Below, piece after piece: positions 10,236-22,825 of a stretch of 64,000 nucleotides of DNA; the stretch's first letter is position 1, and each line of letters starts with the position of its first letter. A model generated the notes under the pieces. The model was not told where the DNA came from and did no database searches. It was given only the letters and a program-made list of their open reading frames with translations. Location of the stretch: positions 4,032,144 to 4,096,143 of the forward strand of contig NW_003101680.1 of assembly GCF_000003855.2 (NCBI RefSeq), written 5' to 3'. This stretch comes from Blastomyces gilchristii SLH14081 (Eukaryota; Ascomycota; Eurotiomycetes; Onygenales; Ajellomycetaceae). Made by a program: the position numbers and the translations under genes.

Positions 10236-12640
10236 ATGTCTAAAAATTGATGAGAAGTGCAGGCTTCTTCAGAGTGTGATAATTCCATCTACAAAGCAAT
10301 TCATAGTTATCATGCCAGTGTGGTTCTAGAACATCTCAAAAGATAGTGTATAAAGAGTGATGAGTGAAAGAGTATCTGATTGATGCTGCTTTGCTTATAG
10401 AGAGAAAACTTCATGCTCAGGTGAATGTCACATATGCAAACAGATAAGATGTGAGAAAGAAAATGAAAGCAGTGAATGAGATTCAAAGAAGTTCACTCTC
10501 TACTTAAAAGAAGGATAAAAGGAAAGAATGACTATTACCAGAGTTGTATAATGACAACAGAAATCATATAACAATATAGTGATATAATGATATAATAATA
10601 TAACAATACAATGATATAACAATAGACATTGTATAATCAATGAGAAATCACTGAAATAAATATCTTCTCTAGTCAATATGAACAATACTCTTTTCTGCTA
10701 TCTGAACTGAAAGATATGCAGAATCTCTCAGAGAGTTTACTTAAAGTAGTAAGAAAAGCAGCTGAAACTGCTGAACTGAAATTAAAGCTCTGTACATATA
10801 TAAGAATTCTAAATAAGATTGAGACCTTGTATATGCAGTGACAGGCTGAGATGAAAGTCAAACATTAATTGATATTTACTGTAAATCAAGCATTCACTAT
10901 GAAGAGCTTCATTAACACAATCATCATCATCAATAAGAATAGAGAAAACCAGATCTTAGATCTGCAGTGAGAGATTGAATGTTTATATAAACAGATAACT
11001 ATACTGAACCTGAAGGTTTTATCACAATTGTTCATAATCTCTTCAGAAGTGTACACATTATTGAAGACTGCTGCGCAGAATGAGAATCTGAGCATGAAAT
11101 ATATCAAGCTAAGAGATCTGCTGAAGTTATCAAGCTTTAATAAAGACTGAAAAAATGATGCTGTAATCAGCTGACTAAGTCAGATACAATCATATTATCA
11201 GATTGAATATGAACTCACAGACAGACAGTCAATGAAATTTTAATAAGTCTTAAGATCTGTCACATTTCTATGTAAAAAAGTGAAGTCATTATAAATAACT
11301 GATGAAAAGATGAATCTCACAGATCTGAAGTGATATTCATTCTTATGAACATGAAATGAGTTTTTCAAATGAATCTTACACAACTTTGAGAAAGTGAATA
11401 TATAAGACAAGTGTTATAAACACTTCACTGAGTATAGATAAGTGAGTGATCTTATATTATACTTCACACTCTTCAGTTTATACTATCTCATATTGAATGA
11501 AGAGTTTTGAACATCTTTCTGTTTACAGATCTTCATTCATGATCTTATATCTGAGTTGAGAGCAGAATGAAAATGCTTAATCTCACAGTCAGGCACAGTG
11601 AAGAAAGCATATAATATCCTCATTATATAAGAATAAGCAAGTCAATTATGACAGAAAATACTACAATTGAGTATGTCTTAGTGAAGAATGAATAATCAGA
11701 CTTCTATAACACAAGTCACACACTCAGATATAGACTGGCCGCCGGGACTATGAATTTCACATTTGATTCCATTTGGTCTGGTCTCATACATTTCTTGGCG
11801 TGAATCCCGCTGGGACTGGCTATTAAAAAAACATGTAAAGTGACTATATATCAGATCTTAAAATGGAACCATGACTTGAAAAAAATGAGAAAGTGGTCTC
11901 ATTTGGTCTCATTTAGTCTCATTCTTGGCATAAAGTTACTATTTTTAGACATTTTAAGGTTTTTTTTAGACTATTTTTAATTTTTTAAAAAGTAACGCTT
12001 TTTGGTAACACTCAAATGAGATTTAAAGTCATTTAAAGCAATAAAAATAATTTAAATTGAGAAGTAGAAATCATGGTCTCATTTGGAAAATGTGACAAGA
12101 GTAGACAGTAAGTCTCACTGGAACAGTATGAGACTACTATCTAATGTTAAAACCATGTAATGGGATCAGTCGAATTGGTAATGAGACTATCAAAAAATCT
12201 GGTCCTGGTCCCAGACACGGTCACACGGTCAGTCTACTCAGATATAATGAATCTAGATCTGAATGTTATTGCTAAAGCACTGAATTCTCTGAAAAAGAGA
12301 TTCTCTGAGAAAAACCTTGATATTATGAGTATTGAGCTTGCTTCAACTACAGACATCAAAATCATGATGTAAAAGATTACACTCAGTGTACACAGTGAAG
12401 AGAAGTAAGAGAGTTAAAAAACTAGCAGAGTTAGTGAGCTCAGAGACACTCACTGATATTCTATGAAAAGTCTTCAAAGTGAAAAAGATGTCTGTGTTAG
12501 ATGACTCTCTGAATCCTGTGAATATAAAGAAGAAGCAGATCTCTGAATGAGATGCAGATGAGAATGATGAAGTGAATACTTATCTCAATATCTTGAGACC
12601 TGAAATGTTAATGTATAAGAGACACTTGAATAAGAATTAA
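10236..12640 (+). pseudogene. Gy gag remnant, interrupted by a MITE
   Basis: An ATG at 10236, ten bases after the LTR, opens a frame (MSKN, then two TGA where Trp would fit, then EVQASSECDNSIY). The part at about 11340-11630 resembles a retrotransposon gag domain: EFFKWILHNFEKVN, then FTEYR, and LISELRAEWK with the expected spacing. A MITE inserted at 11731 splits the frame, which resumes at 12245. Several frame changes occur between 10400 and 11300, so exact limits are uncertain. No zinc knuckle was found with confidence. Confidence 0.6.
11731..12236 (+). mobile_element. hAT-like MITE copy M1
   Basis: The 506-bp element starts TAGACTGGCCG and ends CGGTCAGTCTA, giving terminal inverted repeats of about 11 bp (TAGACTGrCCG). 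The flanking 8-bp duplication is CTCAGATA on both sides. Subterminal GGTCTCATTTGGTCTCATTT-type repeats lie near both ends. Eight-base duplications and T/CAG-type ends are typical of hAT transposons. There is no transposase, so it needs one supplied in trans. It lies inside gag of Gy. Confidence 0.9.
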
Positions 12641-15600
12641 GAGATAGTTGCAAAAGTATTAGCAGATACAGAAGCTTCTACATAATATATTGATAATTAT
12701 ATAATCTGAAGACTGAAAGAGATTCACTGAGTGAAGAATCTCTGATATATAAGATTATCTGATAATTAATATTTAATATCATCTGTAAGAGTAAGAGTTC
12801 TCTTACACTTTGAAAAATGATCTTGCTATATTTGGGCATGAGAGCTGCAGAACATGAAATATAATCATATTCTCAGACTTGATTGATTTCAAAGGTTTAA
12901 TTCACAGATTTAATAGTATACATGTCATATACAGTTGACTGATAGAAAGAAAACAGTTCATACAATTCTATTAACTGATATGAGAAGAACATTTCATGTC
13001 TCTGATATAGAAGAGTTAAATCTGCTTACACACTAATAAGCAAAGAGAATGATTTACAAGATCTTATCTAAAAGCATTCTGTATGTCATACAGAACTCAG
13101 AAGTGAAGAAAACTAAGATAAAAGATATGCAGAAGAACAAGTATATGAAGAAGCTTCTGAAGAAGTATGAAAAGATCTTTTAAACAGATCTTTCACTGAA
13201 ATTATCACTGAAATGAGAATTCATACATGAGATTGACACAGAGGATGCAAAACCAGTCAATCAGAATGCATATTCTCTGTCACAAATGCATCTTGAAGAA
13301 CAGAAGCATCAGATCACAGACCTTCTAGAACATGGTCTTATACAACTCTTATCAAGTGTGTGAGACTTTCCAGTTCTATTTATGAAAAAGATGAGTGAGA
13401 AGTGACAGATGTGTATCAATTATCAAACACTTAATAAGCTTATAATCAAGAATGAATATTCATTATCACAGATTCAACAACAGTTGAATACAGTTAGAAA
13501 CACCTGATATCTATCAAAGATCAATCTTCTCTCAGAATACTGACAGATCTGTGTAGATGAACTGTCAGTTCTGTAAACTGCATTTAATATACAATGAGAG
13601 AAGTTTGAATTTCTGATAATATTATTTAGTCTGATAAATGTGCTCATTATCTTTCAAACAATGATGAATATAATTCTTTATAAATAGAATGAAATCTCAT
13701 ATCTTATATATCTTAATGACATTCTAGTCTTTTCAAACTTATACAATGAATATCTGAAGTATCTTGATGAAGTGCTTACAACTCTGACAGAGCATAAGCT
13801 CTATATCAAATTAATAAAGTATGTGTTTGAAACAGAAGAGTTGAAGTTCATAGAATATGTAGTGAGTGATAGCTGTATATATCTCATTCTGAAGAAATTA
13901 AATGTTATAGTGAATTGACTGCAGCTGAGAAATATGCATTATATATAATAGTTTCTTAAATTGATCTCATATTACTGTAGATTGATTAAGAATTTTATAT
14001 GAATATCTGCATCACTCTCAGATCTATTAAAAGAAATAGATGCAAATCTGTGAAAGAAGAAGTTTGATTCAATCATCTGAAATATCATGTGTGAAGAGGC
14101 TTTTCTCACACTGAGAGAATATGTAACAATATTTTCAGTGCTTATTCAATCAGATCATGATAAACCTTTCTACATTGAGACAGATGCATCTGAATAAGCT
14201 ATCAGAGACACTCTTCTACAGATGAGCAAGAACAGCAAGCTGCACTCAGTGATATATAATGATAGAAAACTATCAGATGCTGAGCTCAATTACTCAGTAT
14301 ATAAAAAGAAATTACTAGTAATCAAGCACATGCTGATGTTATAAGATAGATATATTAACAATGAGTATATAACAACAGTGATCACAGATCATGAAAGTCT
14401 CATCTATTTACAATTGATGATAAAATCTTTCAAATGCTTAGCATATTGAATCTCAGAGTTTCAAGTATATAATCTTCATATTAAATACTGAAAGAGATCA
14501 GATACTGTGATATCTAATACAATCAGTCACAGATCTGATTTCATGAGTGAGAGTTCTATAAATCAGGTATAAGAGATGTTTGTATTAAATATACTAAGAA
14601 GATGCAAGGAATCAGAATGAGTGAACATCATGATCTCTCACTTGAAGAATGACAAGATATTAGATGATAAGTATTTCATAAGAGTAGTAGAAGAGATGCT
14701 TCTGAACTTCAAGCTGAGAAAATTAAAAAATGATGTTATACTTTACTGTGATCTAAAATACACAGAAGCTTTCTATCTAGAATCTTCATTTAAACATGAC
14801 TTGATAACTCACATACACAAGGAATTTAATCACTTAGAAAGCTCTGAACTTATGAGTATACTTAAATTAAGAGCATACTGATCAAGCATGACTGAGAATA
14901 TTCAGATATATACTCACAAGTGTCTGAATTATCAGGTTATGAAAGAATCTAAGAAAGGATTAGAATGCAAGAAAGTATAATATCAGATGAAGTGTATAAT
15001 ACAACTGTTTAAATAATGAGAGATGAACCTCATAGACATATTATTACAGATATCAAATGAAAATTGATGAATAATCACTGCTATTGATTACACTACTGAC
15101 TGGCCAGTCATAAAAGCAGTTTCAGAGATGATAGAGAAGATAATAACAAAGTTTCTATATAATGAGATCTATGTTAACTATAGAATGCTGTGTGAGATTC
15201 TAACTGATAACAGTGTGAACCTTGTAGAAGAAGTGATGAGGCATTTTATAAGCCAGTTACAGACAAGATATCATAGAACAACATCATATCATCTGTGAAC
15301 AAACAGAAAGATGAAACACTTGAATGAAATCTTAAGCAATATACTGATGAAATATCTAGTGAGCAAGCCTACAAGACTATGAAATGAATATCTCGGGCAG
15401 GTGCTACTGGCCACACAGATTCAACAGCATGCAGTCTTCAAGTGTTCATCATTCTACCTGTTGTATGAATTGCATCCGCGCATCCTGGAGAATGTTTCAG
15501 AAAAGGTGAGGGAGAGAACAGTTGCGGACATAACAGTCATGAATACAGCAGGAACAGCAGTTATGAATGCAGCAGTAGCAGTTGCAAACACAACAGTCAC

Positions 15601-16560
15601 AGACACAGAACCAAGATTGAAAGAGATCAGTCACACATGTACAAAAGCTAATGAGTTACTCCTGAACTGAGCAATTCAATCAAAAAGAATATGAGACTCA
15701 CTAGTTAAGAAATTGAGTCTCAAGATAAGAATATAAGTTCTCATACACAATGAGAGTTCTGAGAAGTTCCAATCTAGGTGATTTGAGTCATATAAAATAC
15801 TCAAATCACATTCTCTGAGAATATATGCATTGAAAGAATCAGAGAGACAGATCTTATACAACTTAATTAATGATTCATAACTTATGAAAGTAAAGATGCA
15901 AGATCTGAGCAGATTATAATTATTCACAACACTATTATCAGTGTTAAAAAAGAAGAGACTTACAATTGAAAAGTCTCACAAGATAAGAGAAATTATAGAC
16001 ACTTATAAATCAGATAATCTCACTTATTTTAATCTTTTCATGATTATAAGAAAAGAATGAGAAGTAATGAAGAAATCAGATAAACATCACACTTCAATAA
16101 GTGATGAGACTGTAGCTGATCATATAATAATGTGCTGCAGATAGCAGATGCAATGTGACAAAGAGCAGTCTCAAAGTGACAGACTTACACATGAGTCAGA
16201 TCACAGAAGAAAAAGGAATTCAGAGTTGAATTTGACTGTTTATACTAGTACAATCATGAAGATCACAGAGAATGAACTATCTGAAACATCTGTAAACACA
16301 TGAGATCAAGTCATCTCAATCTCTGAGAACACTCAGAGATCAGATGAGATTAGTTTCAATGAGCTGTTCACTGTAGTGATCTGAGTGAGTGAAGAGAGAC
16401 AGTATAATGTATGAGACAGAATCACAAAAGATGAAAGCTGCTGCACCTAGTCACTGAACACTGTATTATATAGAGATTGTGTAAGAGTAGTGACTAGCAG
16501 ATAAAGAAAAAGTGTAAGAAAAGAGATAATAAATTGATTATCAACTGTAAGAGTCAGCTG
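12640..16560 (+). pseudogene. Gy pol remnant (PR-RT-RNase H-IN)
   Basis: Domains in order: an aspartic protease-like LADTEAST (about 12660-12680; family LxDSGAT) and LRLDWFQRFN (about 12877-12900); RT with FPVLFMKKMSEK, CINYQTLNKL, YLSKINLLSEY and YLNDILVFSN (normally YLDD, about 13710-13740); RNase H with FYIETDASE, SDAELNYSVYKKKLLVIKH and ITDHESLIYLQ (about 14165-14420); integrase with an H-x3-H...C-x2-C finger (about 14810-14940), the core with TAIDYTTDW and ILTDNSVN, and a C-terminal module with RWFESYKILKSHSL and LYNLIND (about 15770-15880). An open tail continues to about 16430 with only TGA breaks. Inactive. Confidence 0.88.
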
Positions 16561-18714
16561 TAAAAGACAAATATTATTATACATATCTCATTCATTTTCA
16601 TACATCACATGTTTAAATCTATTTTCAACATCACATCATCTGAAAAACATCAAAAATAAAGGAAATCTGAAAACTTGAGATCTGTAAGAGATTCAAGAGC
16701 TGTAAGCTGCTCTTACAATAATACTGTACATATCTCTGATTTCTCTACTACTCTGTATACAACATTAATGTCATTTATCAGGAGATTGACTGAAATGTTA
16801 ATATAGAAATGTATATGTATACATGTAGAGAAATTGAAGAAGAGTGCAGAACTCACAGAATCAGAAGCCAGGGCAGAGAGAGCAGAGATGAAAGAAATAG
16901 AAGAAGAAGAAGACACAGAACTGAATGAATAACAGTGAGAGTTATCTAGAACTGAATACTTACAATCTGATATGTGCACAACCTTCTTTGCAGAAGAGGG
17001 AGAAGAAGTGATAGAAGCAGCTTGAGAGTGAGAGAAGATAGTCTCAGTGATATTATCATCTTTGATTAGAATAGCCTCTGACACTGAAGCAACTAAGAAT
17101 TATTATTAGCATATGAAAATTATAAAATCAGAGATGAGAACAGTTACTGAACAAACACCTGCTGATCTTAGAGTTGTACATGTAATTACAACACACATGA
17201 GGCTTCTCAGAAAGAGAGAGAGAGATATGAGAGAATGCAGAAAGCAGAACACAGTATGTGAACAGCTTATTCTCATAATGACATCTCAGATAAGATATAT
17301 GAGTCTCACACCTGCAGGTGTAAAAGAGTACAATATCTGCATTTCTGTTTCTGAAAACACAGATATCTTTTGTCTGCATCACAAAGTCAGATGACAGACA
17401 CTAGAGAATAGACTGATATAAATCTATAATTCTGAAGAAATTTGTCAGAGTGAATGTTCTCATAATATTGAACTTTACAGTCATAAAAAGCTTCTTGATA
17501 TCTATAAATATCATGACTTTATATACAGTAAAATCTATAACAATTTCTTCTAAGAACAGAAAAATCAGCATTAGAAAGAAAAGATGAAAAAGAAAAAGAC
17601 TTACAATCTCAACACTGTTAAGAGAGAAGATGATTCTCTGATATAAATGAACAATTGTCTTATCATGAATATTTAAAATAAATGTAATAATCAGTATCTG
17701 CAACTGAGCTTTAGATAGTTGTATTATATACAGTCTTCATACAATAAATCATTCTGAGAGTTGATAAGAAGGGCAGAAGTGTACACACTGAGAAATGTAG
17801 TTCATTAAGTCTACACAACATCTTCTTGAAACAGGGAGAGCTGATAACAAAAGCAGAGATGGCAAAACCAGAAGTAGCAGAAGTGAAGGTCACAGAAACA
17901 GAGATAGCAGAAGTGAGAGAACCAGACACAGAGACAAGTGTAGAAGATTGAGAAGCAGCAGAGAAAGAAACAGAGAGAGAAGCAGCAGAGAAAGAAGCAG
18001 TAGAAGAGATAAGAAGAGATATAAAAGACTCAGTCACACATAACACAGACAATTTCTTCATTATCATATTCTTCAAGTTCTCAATCAATGATTCAATATT
18101 AGGTTCACTATCATCAGTGAATACAGATCTGTCAACATATGAAGATTCTACATGAATAAAAACAAACATATCAGCATCTGCATCTATGCAAAATTGTATC
18201 AGAAAACACAATCAGAAACTCACTGAGAAGAAAAAACAGTCAAGAGTGTATGAGAAGATGAAGAAGATGTGTCATTCATGATAATACATTCTGATAATTA
18301 TTAGAAGATAAACAAGTTCTAATCATGTTTCATAATGCATTACACTTACTGCTAATAAACTGCCTGATATGAGTATTATGATGATACTTGTTGTGAGAAC
18401 AGAGAGCAATTGCCAGGAACACATACAATATGATAGATGAACAGATAGAAAGAGTTGAACAGAAGAAGGAATAGAAATCTTGAATGATAATAATATTCAA
18501 TGATGACAATGATGAAGAAGATGATTGAAGAATGAGAAAAGTTAGTAAATAAGAGATATAATATAGTGAAAGTTTCTTTGTGAGAGTGTACACAGAACAC
18601 TAGCTGAATCAGAGATAGGTCACAAGATCACGAACACTAGTGGCGCGCTAATCCACATGAAGCTAGAGCAGATGTCATGGTCACATGAGCGTGACCAAAT
18701 CTGATGGAGGAGAA
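16560..18714. other. Unassigned 3' region of Gy between pol and the 3' LTR
   Basis: About 2.1 kb with no domain I recognise. A plus-strand frame of 93 residues (17113-17394) and minus-strand frames of 123 residues (16713-17084), 100 residues (17401-17703) and 166 residues (17711-18211) overlap here. The last is Ser/Ala/Thr-rich because of a GAAGCAGCAGAGAAA-type low-complexity stretch. Minus-strand GTAAGT sequences occur at about 16970, 17590 and 18350, but joining frames across them gave stops. It could be a third ORF of the element, captured sequence or a long UTR; the evidence does not decide. Confidence 0.5.
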
Positions 18715-18888
18715 TGTGATTCAGAAGAATGTACAATCATCAGATAATAACATAACCACTTCTGAACTTGCTTACAAGTGTAAAGGGGGGCATAGCAGCC
18801 ACTAATTAATTTAGCATACAATATTACAATATATAAGAAGCCGGCGTACGCCTCTAATCGTACGCTGAGAGGCAACCTTTGAATCACA
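18715..18888 (+). repeat. 3' LTR of Gy
   Basis: The 174-bp partner of the 5' LTR, with TGTGATTC...GAATCACA ends, preceded by the purine tract at about 18703-18714. Differences from the 5' LTR are mainly G/A and C/T changes (for example GGTTCGG to GATTCAG), as expected from the C-to-T process seen elsewhere. Confidence 0.9.
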
Positions 18889-20498
18889 ACTATTCTGAAT
18901 ACTGAAGAGAAGCTATTAAAGTCAGATATTCTCACTCAACCGCTTCACCACGAACTCGCTCGATTTTTTGAATAAGAACCTGCCGATAGATCCATCAAAA
19001 AGCTCTCAATCATACAAGCATTTTGACCCCATCGCCGACCACATACCCCGTGTGGTGGTGAAGTTATTCAGCCAAATATGAACCAGATGTTGTTCAAAAC
19101 TCCTGTGTGGGATTATCCTTCATTCTCCTCTATCACATCACAACCCCGGGCCAAATTGCTATACAAATTGTAAGATGAAAAGACCTAGTCATATGTGTCA
19201 ATCTTCTTGATTTTGGAAGATCTCTGATCTGTAATTGTGAAGATATCTGAGAAGTGACATTCACAAAAACCCTGTTGATCTTTAATATTTCAAAACATTA
19301 ACATCAAGTTTCACCCTCATATCACCCTTCTCAATCTGACTCATTCTTAGCAGAAAAGTACAAAAAGATATCTCAGCAATAATATTAAGCACATAATTAA
19401 CAGACATTTCTAAAGTATAATCTCTGTGAATACTCTATCTGTCTTCAGTGTATCTAGATATCAATGCCAAGTCTCACTCTTGTACTGCTTCTCTCAATCT
19501 GACTCATCTCTAACAGAATAATATAAAAAGATACCTTGATAACAGTACTTGATATATAATCAGCAGACAATGAGTCAACAGAACAAGTCAACAGCATATC
19601 AACAACTATAAATTCAGTATATCTCAAGATCTGACTGAGTCTTTAATCTCTGCATAGTGAGATATATTAAATCTAGTTTTAATATCTCAATATTCAGTAG
19701 ATTCTGTAAGAGATTGAGAACAATAATACTAGATTTCTATTAAATTTGAGAATTAACTCTATATTAATATAATCATTGACAAAGTCTTCTATTTTAAGAT
19801 ATAAATAGCCAGTTTCTCTACATTCTGCTGATAATATTTATATTATTATATAGAAACAGACTTATATTCTCTATAATATTAAGACTCTGAAGAGAAAAAG
19901 TCTTGATAGAATATATATAATAGTGTATATCTTAGCAGTTTCTATCTCATTCTTCTGCAGCAGTTAATACAAAAAAAAAAGATCTTAGAAATAATTTTTT
20001 ACTTCTCTTAAAAAAGTAAGATGTTTTTCTCTGAGTTTTACACAATATTCTTACAAAGAATTAAAAACAGAGTTATTTTCTATCATAATTTTATATTCTT
20101 TTAAATAAGAATTACTTTTTCAGTGACTGAAGAGCTTTCATTAATACTTAATTCTCTTATACACTCTTTATTAACTGATTTGAGTTGTATACTTATTGTG
20201 TGAGAAGAATTGAATAATTTAGAATAAAATTGAATAGTTTTAATCAATTTCTCTGCAAAAAATTGACTTATTTTTTATCAGTTTTTCTCTCAAAAACTGT
20301 CATATTATCTGATTTATTATCAATTGATATCATACTTTTTCTCACTATATCTCAAGAAAGAGTTTATAAAGATTTTATTAATTTATCTTAAAAATCAATT
20401 TTAGTTTATTAGATTCTCTTCAAAAATCTAACCTAGTTACTGAACTAGTGTGAAAAAAATCAGGTATTTTATAAATAAAAGTCTTTCATTCTTCTTTT

Positions 20499-20689
20499 GA
20501 AACAGTCTGATTAACTTTTCAATTGAAAATAGACTAATAAATCTCTCAACTAAAACAGTCTGACTAACTTTTCATTTGAAAATAGATTAATAAACCTCTT
20601 AATTGAAACAGTCTGACTAACTTTTCATTTGAAAATAGACTGATAAATCTCTCAATTGAAACAGTCTGATCAACTTTTCATTCAGTGAG
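20499..20689 (+). repeat. 53-bp tandem array before ORF1 of LINE-D
   Basis: Units begin (G/A)AAACAGTCTGA at 20499, 20552, 20605 and 20658, exactly 53 bp apart; the fourth is partial. Each contains TAACTTTTCAxTTGAAAATA and an AATCTCTCAA end. The array ends four bases before the ORF1 ATG. LINE-B and LINE-C have three decayed units at the same place, so copy number varies. A role in ORF1 translation or promoter strength is possible but not shown. Confidence 0.88.
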
Positions 20690-20693
20690 TAAA

Positions 20694-22796
20694 ATGAGTT
20701 CAAGAGTACACTCAGTTGATGTGAAAAAAGATGTTTTCTCAGATACTGTTCCTGAGATTGAAATTCTAAAGAGAAGAAAGAGGAAAGAAATAGAGAAATA
20801 TTAAGTTCTTGAAATACAGAAACTGGAAAAAGCAAGTAAAATTCTTGAAAAACAGTATCTGAGTGAGAAGAATGAAGAAGTTCTGTTAATTCTTCATACT
20901 CAGGCTAGACAACTACAAGAAGTGATCAAGTTCAAACTTGAAATTTCAAACACAATTCAAAAAACATTGAAATCTTCTAGTACAGTCATCAACTCTTTCT
21001 TATCTTCTACTTCTTCATCTTCTTCTTTAAATCAGAAGAAAACATATACTCAAGTAGCAGAATCTGCTATCTCTAAACCTGCTATTTCAAAACCTGCTCA
21101 AAATTGTGAGAAAACTGAGAAGAATATTACTCAGATCTCTGTTCATAGAAAAGAAAAAAAAGAAATGTAAAAAGAGAAGAACTTTCAAATCTTCAGAAAT
21201 AGAAGACTTATTCTCAAAGTCTTAAATCAGAAGATCTTGCAAAAAAACAAGCTAAACTCAAATCTCATTTTCAGAATTAGAAATAGACTGGCCGCCGGAA
21301 CCATGAATTTCACGTTTGGTCCCATTTGGTCTGGTCCCATACATTTCTTGGCGTGAATCCCGCTGGGACTGGCTATCAAAAAAACATGTAAAGTGACTAT
21401 ATATCAGATCTTAAAATGGAACCATAACTTGAAAAAAATGAGAAAGTGGTCCCATTTGGTTCTATTTAGTCCCATTCTTGGCATAAAGTTACTATTTTTA
21501 GACATTTTAAGGTTTTTTTAGACTATTTTTAATTTTTTAAAAAGTAACGCTTTTTGGTAATGCTCAAATGAGATTTAAAGTCATTTAAAGCAATAAAAAT
21601 AATTTAAGTTGAGAAGTGGAAATCATGATCTCATTTGGAAAATGTGACAAGAGTAGACAGTAAGTCTCACTGAGACAGTATGAGACTACTATCTAATGTT
21701 AAAACCGTGTAATGGGATCAGTCGAATTGGTAATGAGACTATCAAAAAATCTGGTCCTGGTTCCAGACACGGTCACACGGTCAGTCTAATTAGAAATGAA
21801 ATTAATCAGCAGTTCTTTTCTCAGATAATAACTGATATTGAAGTTCAAAAATCAGTTATAACTTCAATTAAGTCATCTTTCTTTGAAAATTCTATTATTT
21901 TGACTACAATACCTGAATTTAAGGCAGAATTCCTTATTCAGAATAAGAATCTCTGAAAATCAGTAATAGAATCTCTACTGAATACAACAATTCTATCTGA
22001 GAGAGATGAAAAGTGAAACAAATTCATTCTTTATAATATTTCAGTTGAAATTTTTGACTGTGAGAAAGAAATACTACTTCTCAAAAATGAATTAGAAGAA
22101 TATAATTCTATTCAACTGAGAAAAGAGCCTGTATAACTTAATTCAATTGAGTTCTGACAGAGTAGAAGAAATGCCTCTGTTCTAGTGTATATAAAAATAC
22201 TTGAATAATCAAGAATCTCTGAAGTAAGAGTAGCAGGTTTGAAAATGAGAGTTCATGAATACAAAGACTCAAGAATGAATCTTAAAGCTCAAACACAGTG
22301 TTCAAACTATCAAAGATATGAACACTTTATAATCTCTTATTTCAGAGACTCAAAATGCACATTCTGTGCTAGAGATCACAAAACTAGTAAGTATAAATAT
22401 GAAATATGCTGAAAAAGAGATGAAATATATTAACATACTCTGCTTAAGTGCTTTAATTGTAAAGAAAAACATGCATCTAGCTCAAAAGAATGTGTATTTA
22501 CTTCAAGAACTCAGAAGAACTGAAAAAAAGATGAAGCTTAAAATGAATCTAAAACTGAAGAGAAAAGTCAAGCTAGTAAATCTATAACTGTAAGCTTAAA
22601 AAGAAGAAACTCTCAACTATTGAGATCTTCAAACTTCAATTCTCTAGCTAAATGTAAATAGAATTTGAATTCTTAAACATCTGTTAAGATTAGAGAATTG
22701 AGAAATAACTCTGATGATAAACTAGATTGAATACAAGCAGTTCAGATTCCTGCTTTTCAAAATAGTTATAATCTACTATCTGATGATAATAATTAG
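20694..22796 (+). pseudogene. LINE-D ORF1 remnant (zinc-knuckle gag-like protein), split by a MITE
   Basis: ATG at 20694 opens MSSRVHSVDVKKD, followed by an alpha-helical Glu/Lys/Leu-rich stretch (LEIQKLEKASKILEKQYLSE), a Ser-rich linker and SAISKPAISKPA. A MITE at 21284-21788 interrupts the frame, which resumes at RNEINQQFFSQ. The C-terminal part (about 22290-22480) has zinc-knuckle cysteines: CTFCARDHKTSKYKYEIC and KCFNCKEKHASS. The role would be binding LINE RNA. TGA, TAA and TAG stops show it is dead. The closing stop TAG is at 22794-22796. Confidence 0.85.
21284..21788 (+). mobile_element. hAT-like MITE copy M2
   Basis: A 505-bp copy in the same orientation as M1, with TAGACTGGCCG...CGGTCAGTCTA ends and the 8-bp duplication ATTAGAAA at 21276-21283 and 21789-21796. 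LINE-B carries the empty site at about 5403-5420 (CAGAATCAGAAATGAAATT), which proves the insertion boundary. It retains CpG and GG/CC (for example GCCGCCGGAACC), so it looks young. Confidence 0.93.
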
Positions 22797-22825
22797 ATTC
22801 TACTCTATCTTCTCTCTCTTTTAGT

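Larger units (their letters stand above)
10053..18888 (+). mobile_element. Ty3/gypsy element Gy, full structure with 174-bp LTRs
   Basis: Direct repeats of 174 bp lie at 10053-10226 and 18715-18888. Both begin TGTG(G/A)TTC and end GAATCACA. The flanks share ACTA on both sides, a probable 4-bp target duplication. A purine tract GATGGAGGAGAA sits just before the 3' LTR. Domain order PR-RT-RNase H-IN on the plus strand is that of Ty3/gypsy. The interior is decayed, and a MITE (11731-12236) sits in gag. About 2 kb between the polyprotein end and the 3' LTR have no recognised domain, which is long for this family. Confidence 0.88.

Noticed and set aside
11731..12236. MITE as a solo LTR
   Set aside because: Ends are inverted TAGACTG repeats with 8-bp duplications, not TG...CA with 4-6 bp.
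17711..18211. 166-residue Ser/Ala/Thr-rich minus-strand frame as a secreted or wall protein
   Set aside because: It lacks an ATG start (begins TTG), its composition comes from a GAAGCAGCAGAGAAA-type low-complexity stretch on the other strand, and there is no signal peptide or anchor.
15930..18600. A spliced minus-strand gene inside Gy, suggested by repeated GTAAGT sites and T-rich CAG/TAG ends
   Set aside because: Between 15940 and 16430 the plus strand stays open except for TGA and continues the polyprotein. Joining minus-strand frames across the best intron candidate (about 17540-17595) gave immediate stops in the frames tested.
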